NCBI GenBank assembly: GCA_036426205.1
Contig: CM071587.1
Span: 2,581,068 to 2,645,067, forward strand
DNA: 64,000 nt
Origin: Ascaphus truei
Lineage: Eukaryota > Chordata > Amphibia > Anura > Ascaphidae
Reading direction: 5' to 3'
In this document: piece by piece, positions 22,888-64,000 of the stretch
How the letters are laid out: each line of letters begins with the position of its first letter
Numbering within the stretch: the first letter of the stretch is position 1
Notes under the pieces: generated by a model
Database searches by the model: none
What the model was told of the DNA's origin: nothing
What the model saw: only the letters and a program-made list of their open reading frames with translations
Position numbers and translations under genes: made by a program

Positions 22888-24385
22888 ACAGTAGTGGAGG
22901 CACCGCGCTCGGCAAAGCCAGAAGTGGAGGCACCGCGCTCGGCAAAGCCAGAAGTGGAGGCACCGCGCTCGGCAAAGCCAGAAGTGGAGGCACCGCGCTG
23001 GCAAGCAGAGTGGAGGCACCGCGTCGGCAAAGCCAGAAGGGAGGCACCCGCGCTCGGCAAAGCAGACGGAGGACCGCGCTCGGCAAGCCAGAAGTGGAGG
23101 CACCGCGCTCGGCAAAGCCAGAAGTGGAGCACGCGCTCTGCAAAGCCAGAAGTGGAGGCACGCAGCTCTGCAAAGACCAGAGTGCGAGGCACCGCGCTCT
23201 GCAAAAGCCAGGAGACCGAGGCACGCGCTCTGCAAAGCCAGGAGACGAGGCACACGCTTGCAAAAGCAGGAGCGAGGCCGGCGCTCGGCAAAAGCCAGGA
23301 GACGAGGCACCGCGGCCGCAAGCCAGGAGACCAGGCACCGCGCTCGGCAATGCAGGTGACGATTGGCACAACCGCGCTCGGCATGCCAGGAGACAGGGCA
23401 CCGCGCTGGCAAAGCCAGGAGACGAGGCAACCGCGCCTCGGCAAAGCCAGGAGAACGGGGCGCACCGCCCTCGGCCAGCCAGGAGACGGGGGCACCGCCC
23501 TAGCCATGCCAGGGAAGACGGGGCACCGCCCTCGGCCATGCACAGGAGACTGGGGACCGCCCGACGGCCATGCCAGGAGAGACGGGGCACCGCCACTACG
23601 GAGCCAGGAGACGGGGAACGCCCTCGCCCCTGCAGGAGACGGGGCACCCCCGGCCATGCCAGGAGAGGCGGCACCGCACTCGGCCATGCCAGGAGAGGGG
23701 CACCGCCCTCGGCCATGCCAGGAGACGGGGCACCGCCTCGGCATGCCAGGAGAGGGGCACCGCCCTCGGCCATGCAGGAGACGGGGGCACCGCCATCGGC
23801 CATGCCAGGAGGACGTGGGCACCGCCCTCGGCCATGCCAGGAACGGGGCACGCCCTCGGCCATGCCAGGAGACGTGCGGCGACACCGCCCTCGGCCATGC
23901 CAGGAAGACGGGGCACCGCCTCGCCTGCCCGGAGGAAGGGCACGGGCCGCAACGGCACGCCCTCGGCCTGCCAGGAGAAGGGGCACCGCCCGGGCCATGC
24001 CAGGAGACGGGGCACCGCCCTCGGCCATGCCAGGAGACGGGGCACCGCCCTCGGCCATGCCAGGAGACGGGGCACCGCCCTCGGCCATGCCAGGAGACGG
24101 GGCACCGCCCTCGGCCATGCCAGGAGACGGGTGGACCGCCCTCGCGCATGCCAGGAGAGGCGGGGCACCGCCTCGGCCATGCAGGAGACGGGCACCGCCC
24201 TCGGCATGCCGGAGACGGGGACCGCCCTCGGCCATGCCAGGAGACGGGGCACCGCCCTCGGCAATGCCAGGAGACGAGGCACCGCCCTCGGCAATGCCAG
24301 GAGACGAGGCACCGCCCTCGGCAATGCCAGGAGACGAGGCACCGCCCTCGGCAATGCCAGGAGACGAGGCACCGCGCCCTGTAAA
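22888..24385. repeat. OGFR: 30-bp minisatellite after OGFR coding end
   Basis: About 50 units of GAAGTGGAGGCACCGCGCTC plus GGCAAAGCCA grading into GAGACGGGGCACCGCCCTCG plus GCCATGCCAG. The period is a multiple of three, so frames stay open on both strands. The outer units are exact, the middle is indel-rich. Confidence 0.93.
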
Positions 24386-24487
24386 GACACGGCACCCATC
24401 ACTGCCAGAGTTTCAGGATAACATGTAGATGGAAAGGGTTAAAGGAGAAGCATGCAGAGCTCAGCATGTAGTGTGTGCAGGACAGGC

Positions 24488-25037
24488 AATAAATACTCAG
24501 AATAAGGAGGAAGTTGCTGCGCTGATGAGGGCAACAGAGCTAGAGAGCATCCCTAATGCCGCTGATTTAACCACTGATGGAAACCAGAAGGAATCTTGAG
24601 AGATGGACACGCTCTGGTAGATACTCGGCTGTTACATGGTGTCGCCTGCACCAGAATCCAGCCAGCCGTATGAAACTAACACATTGGGACAAAATTCAAG
24701 TATAGACCACTCAGGAGCTTAGCAGCTACATCTCTCTACAAGCGGTCAGGCAGAGATGCCCCACGGGTCACTTGGGGGAAACATCAGAACACAAACACCT
24801 ATGGCCATTAATCCATCCCCTGCCGGAATACGTTGTGAGACTCTGTTTCTGTCCTCTCTGGGAGCAGATTCAGATAATTAACTTTATTTGGCTCCAGTCT
24901 CCCTCTTCAGGTGGAAAACAACATCTGGGAATAACACCGATAGGTGCTAGGTGGGGACCCCACAACCTACCTCCTGTACTGTAAATATTTGATATATTTG
25001 CATTCCAAGCTGTTGAGTTTTTATTCTATAAAATAAA
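24488..25037 (+). promoter_or_regulatory. OGFR: Likely OGFR 3'UTR end with poly(A) signals
   Basis: Two AATAAA hexamers occur after the OGFR coding end, at 24488-24493 and 25032-25037. The second is followed by a T-rich stretch (CCTTTTTGTTTGTC) and then a (TG)n run from 25058, the order expected of a cleavage site and GU-rich downstream element. No coding signal is seen between the array end and here. Confidence 0.45.
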
Positions 25038-25055
25038 AATCCTTTTTGTTTGTCA

Positions 25056-25057
<2 letters not shown>

Positions 25058-25101
<44 letters not shown>
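25058..25101. repeat. (TG)22 microsatellite
   Basis: Pure TG run directly after the AATAAA at 25032. Confidence 0.95.
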
Positions 25102-25104
<3 letters not shown>

Positions 25105-27470
25105 CACACAACCCACGGCTGGATAAAGCCTCTCTTCTCCACGTCGCTCCAACACATTTTCTTATTGCATCCTCCCATCTTACTTTTCATCGTCTTGGTC
25201 TTTTAATCTCTCTTCTGGTCCACTTGAATACTGTCCTTGTCCAATGATGGAAATTTCTTCTTGTGATGTCCTGTTTTTTGTTTCTGTGTCCCTATATTTT
25301 TTTGTTTTGTGTGTGCATTGCATTTTAGTGTATTCACACCTATCTGGGCATTAAAAATAAATAAATAAAATAATTTATATATAGTTGCCCGGGATGTAAT
25401 AGCGGAGTGGGGGGGGCAGGGGGGTGGAGAGCAGGGGGCATATGTATTGTCATAATTTATGTATGTGCATGCCCTCTCTCCCCCCCGTCCGGGCGTCCGT
25501 TCCCCCGCTGTCTCGGCGGCTGGCCGCTCCCCCTTCTTGGTTCCCCGATGGCTCGGGGCTCGCTCATCGCTTCCCCGTGACTCGGGGCTCGCTCCCCCGT
25601 GACGCGCCCCCCCCCCCCCCCGCGATCGCTTGGTCCCCTGATGTGTCGGACTGAGGCGCGTGCAGGTGGCGGCGGCGGCAGGAAGTGCGTGCATGTGTGG
25701 GCCTGGCCTGTGTGGGCCTGTGGCGCGAGGCTGAAATAGGTGAGTTACTGGGGCCATCAGTTGAGACGGGATGCGCAGTGGTGTGACTTACCTGGGCGGA
25801 CTGTGTGTGTGTGTGTGTTTGGACCTTTGGCCCGTCACTCCGCCTCAGGCCAATGAGAGGTGTGCGGGGGCGGGCCAAGGGACCAATGAGATTGCCGACA
25901 GGGAACACACCAGGGAAACATACATGCATACATACAATGCTTTCAGAAATATATAGTAAGATATATATATTCTCCAGTAAACACACAGCATAGCAGTACA
26001 ACATGGTGTACAGTACTTAATAATTGAACATTTAAAAAAATGATATTTAATAAGGTGTACAGAACACATTTCTTGTGGGGGGGGGGAGACCTGGTAATTG
26101 CAAATACATCAACATCACAAATGACACCATGTATATCCATAATCTGCATTCTTACAGTGTGAAGCGCTGGTTGGTGCTATATGAAATAGAACATTGTAGT
26201 GTGTATACAGGTGTACTGGCCCCAAATCGCATTGCCGGCGCCTGGGTTGTTTATGGGGGTGCAGAAAGTGGAAGGGCCTACCTAATTGAGCTTGGCAAGC
26301 CCTGCACAGAAAGGAGGCCCACCTTTGGGATTCCGCTGTAGGGGGCCCCCCCTTCACCGCCAGGCCCAGGACACTTGGCCGGTCGCTCGCCCCTGATGGA
26401 GTCTTCCAGATGTCGCTGCACTGTTATTTATCAGTAGTACTATTGACAACAATGGTTAAGGAGATAACCCGTTATTTAACATTTTTGTTTGTGTATTTCA
26501 CTTGGACAGAGGTAATAACGTCTGTTTCCTTCCACTGCTCACACTATGTGCAGATGTAACACTAACGGTTTCACTCATCTCTGTATATCTTAGACCGGGA
26601 GCGGCCACGTCCCTCCTCAAGGGCACCAACAGGTCAGGCTTTCAGATATCCTTGCTTCAGCACAGTTGCTCAATCCACTGATTGAGCCACCTGTGCTGAA
26701 TCAGGGATATCCTGAAAACCTGACCTGTTGGTGGCCCTCGAGGATTGGAGTTGACCACTCCCGGTCTAAGATATTTTGAGAGTTGACTGTTTCTATGTTA
26801 CATTCCGCTCATTTTAACCCCTGACCGTGAATGTTAGATTGCTAGCTCTTCAGAGCTTGGCCTTCTGCATCTGTAATCCCTCAATGTACATTGCACTAAA
26901 TATATATATATATATCATATATATATATATATATATAATATATATATATAAAAAAATTCTTGTGAGCCCTTCACTGTTAGAGGGGCCTACAGTACTTTGT
27001 AAAACATCGGCCCAGCCGCAAAGGGGTTAATTGATCTTGAGATACGACTAAAACTTGCATGGGTTGGGAGCAGCTGGTTTTGTCATTGATGGTGGATGTT
27101 GCAGTCTGGATGGCCTTTAATACAAGTTACCACCTATTGCTCTGTTGTTTTCTTTGCATTCCAGTGGATCCCTCAGCTGCCAATCATTAGTGCAAATGAG
27201 TTCCCCCATTCATCAGGTGGTTTTAGCCTCTCCACCACCCTTCTGTGCTCTCCCCACCTCCCCCACACTCCGAGCCCTTTTTTGACTCTTGTGTTCCCTC
27301 AGCTCAGCCCCTGGACTTGCAGACTGAGGTTTATCTGAGTCAAGACTTCGCTCGCTCCAAGCCAGGAGGAGAGGAGGGTATCCTTACAATCCTCGCGAAG
27401 GGACGACGGTAGAGAGGGGGGGACGTTAGGTCAGTTCACAGGCTGCCGAGACGAGAAGGTGCCAGTAACC
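25102..27470. other. OGFR-COL9A3 intergenic region
   Basis: It holds a GC-rich patch at 25475-25750, a foldback MITE, a (TA)n run at 26898-26952, and the COL9A3 upstream region. No gene is visible. About 100 bases before the COL9A3 start codon are purine-rich (GAGAGGAGGG, GAGAGGGGGGG). Confidence 0.6.
26585..26774. mobile_element. Palindromic foldback MITE, ~190 bp
   Basis: The ends ATATCTTAGACCGGG and CCCGGTCTAAGATAT are perfect inverted repeats. The arms stay complementary inward through ACCAACAGGTCAGG / CCTGACCTGTTGGT and CAGATATCC / GGATATCCTG. Nearly the whole element can fold on itself. Confidence 0.8.
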
Positions 27471-63534
<36,064 letters not shown>

Positions 63535-64000
63535 GTATGTAGTCCCTCACCCCAACACACGTCTGCTAGACTGTCGCCGGCTCAACTCATGATGAAAGGG
63601 TTAAAATCCTTCTGAATGAAGTTTTTGTGTGTTAGGGACGGGAAATGGGCGTGTGTAACTGGCTGGAAAGCAGTGGTACTGTCTTCGGGCCAGATACTTG
63701 AAGCCCATTAACCACTAATGTACTGCAAATCTGTGCGATTCCTCCTGGCAGGGAAGGGGTGAATACCGGGGCAAAGACCGCATGGACTTATTTTGTTTTA
63801 AAATGTAAGTTCGTTTATATAGAATGATCATAAAAGAGAATACATTTAGAAATGTCTCAGTGACAAGACACTCAACCTAAAACAATACTTACACATGCAC
63901 CTACGGTACTCCAGCACAACACAAACACAACCACATCACACCACACACACACACAGCAAACACACGCAACCACACACCCACACACACACCCCACCACCCA

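Noticed and set aside
22713..24421. Minus-strand frames of 450-560 codons across the 30-bp array
   Set aside because: A 30-bp stop-free unit keeps frames open in both directions. Only the + frame shared with the OGFR tail is worth considering.

Overview
The window is vertebrate nuclear DNA. It carries the 5' two exons of MRGBP, a complete-looking OGFR locus, and the first half of COL9A3, all on the + strand. MRGBP-OGFR-COL9A3 is the gene order I know from the end of human 20q (20q13.33). The proteins are clearly related to the mammalian ones but diverged, and the interspersed repeats (Tc1-like transposon, foldback MITEs, SINE/LINE tails) look amphibian. A frog is my best guess; the species is not determinable.

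Layout: 1-10 kb is mostly gene-free, with a 30-bp minisatellite (about 2.69-3.62 kb), a hAT-like MITE near 6.2 kb, and a 40-bp minisatellite (8.29-10.05 kb) that runs almost up to the MRGBP start codon. MRGBP exons 1-2 lie at 10.09-12.37 kb, and its remaining exons are not visible. OGFR runs from 13.92 to about 22.69 kb (7 exons), with a decayed second copy of its first exon at 15.46 kb, a G-rich minisatellite filling intron 6, and a 30-bp array just after the coding end. COL9A3 runs from 27.47 kb to past the right edge. Twenty exons were located, mostly 54, 36, 45 or 72 nt Gly-X-Y blocks. Its introns hold at least nine minisatellites, a Tc1-like element at 38.6-40.2 kb, and an 83-base gap of N at 50866-50948.

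The window is dominated by unrelated minisatellites, roughly 30% of the sequence by my estimate. Most of the long open frames are by-products of these arrays and are not genes. Many arrays have clean units at their edges and indel-ridden units inside. Several exons (OGFR exon 7; COL9A3 exon 2 and every exon from 59.6 kb on) show short frame breaks that still leave the correct protein words in alternating frames. This points to consensus error in a long-read assembly more than to pseudogenes. The duplicated OGFR first exon may have the same origin.

By family knowledge, MRGBP is a subunit of the NuA4/TIP60 histone acetyltransferase complex, OGFR is the opioid growth factor (Met-enkephalin) receptor, and COL9A3 is the alpha-3 chain of type IX collagen in cartilage. 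They are neighbours and do not form a pathway. I saw no bacterial-style system, CRISPR array, tRNA or rRNA.
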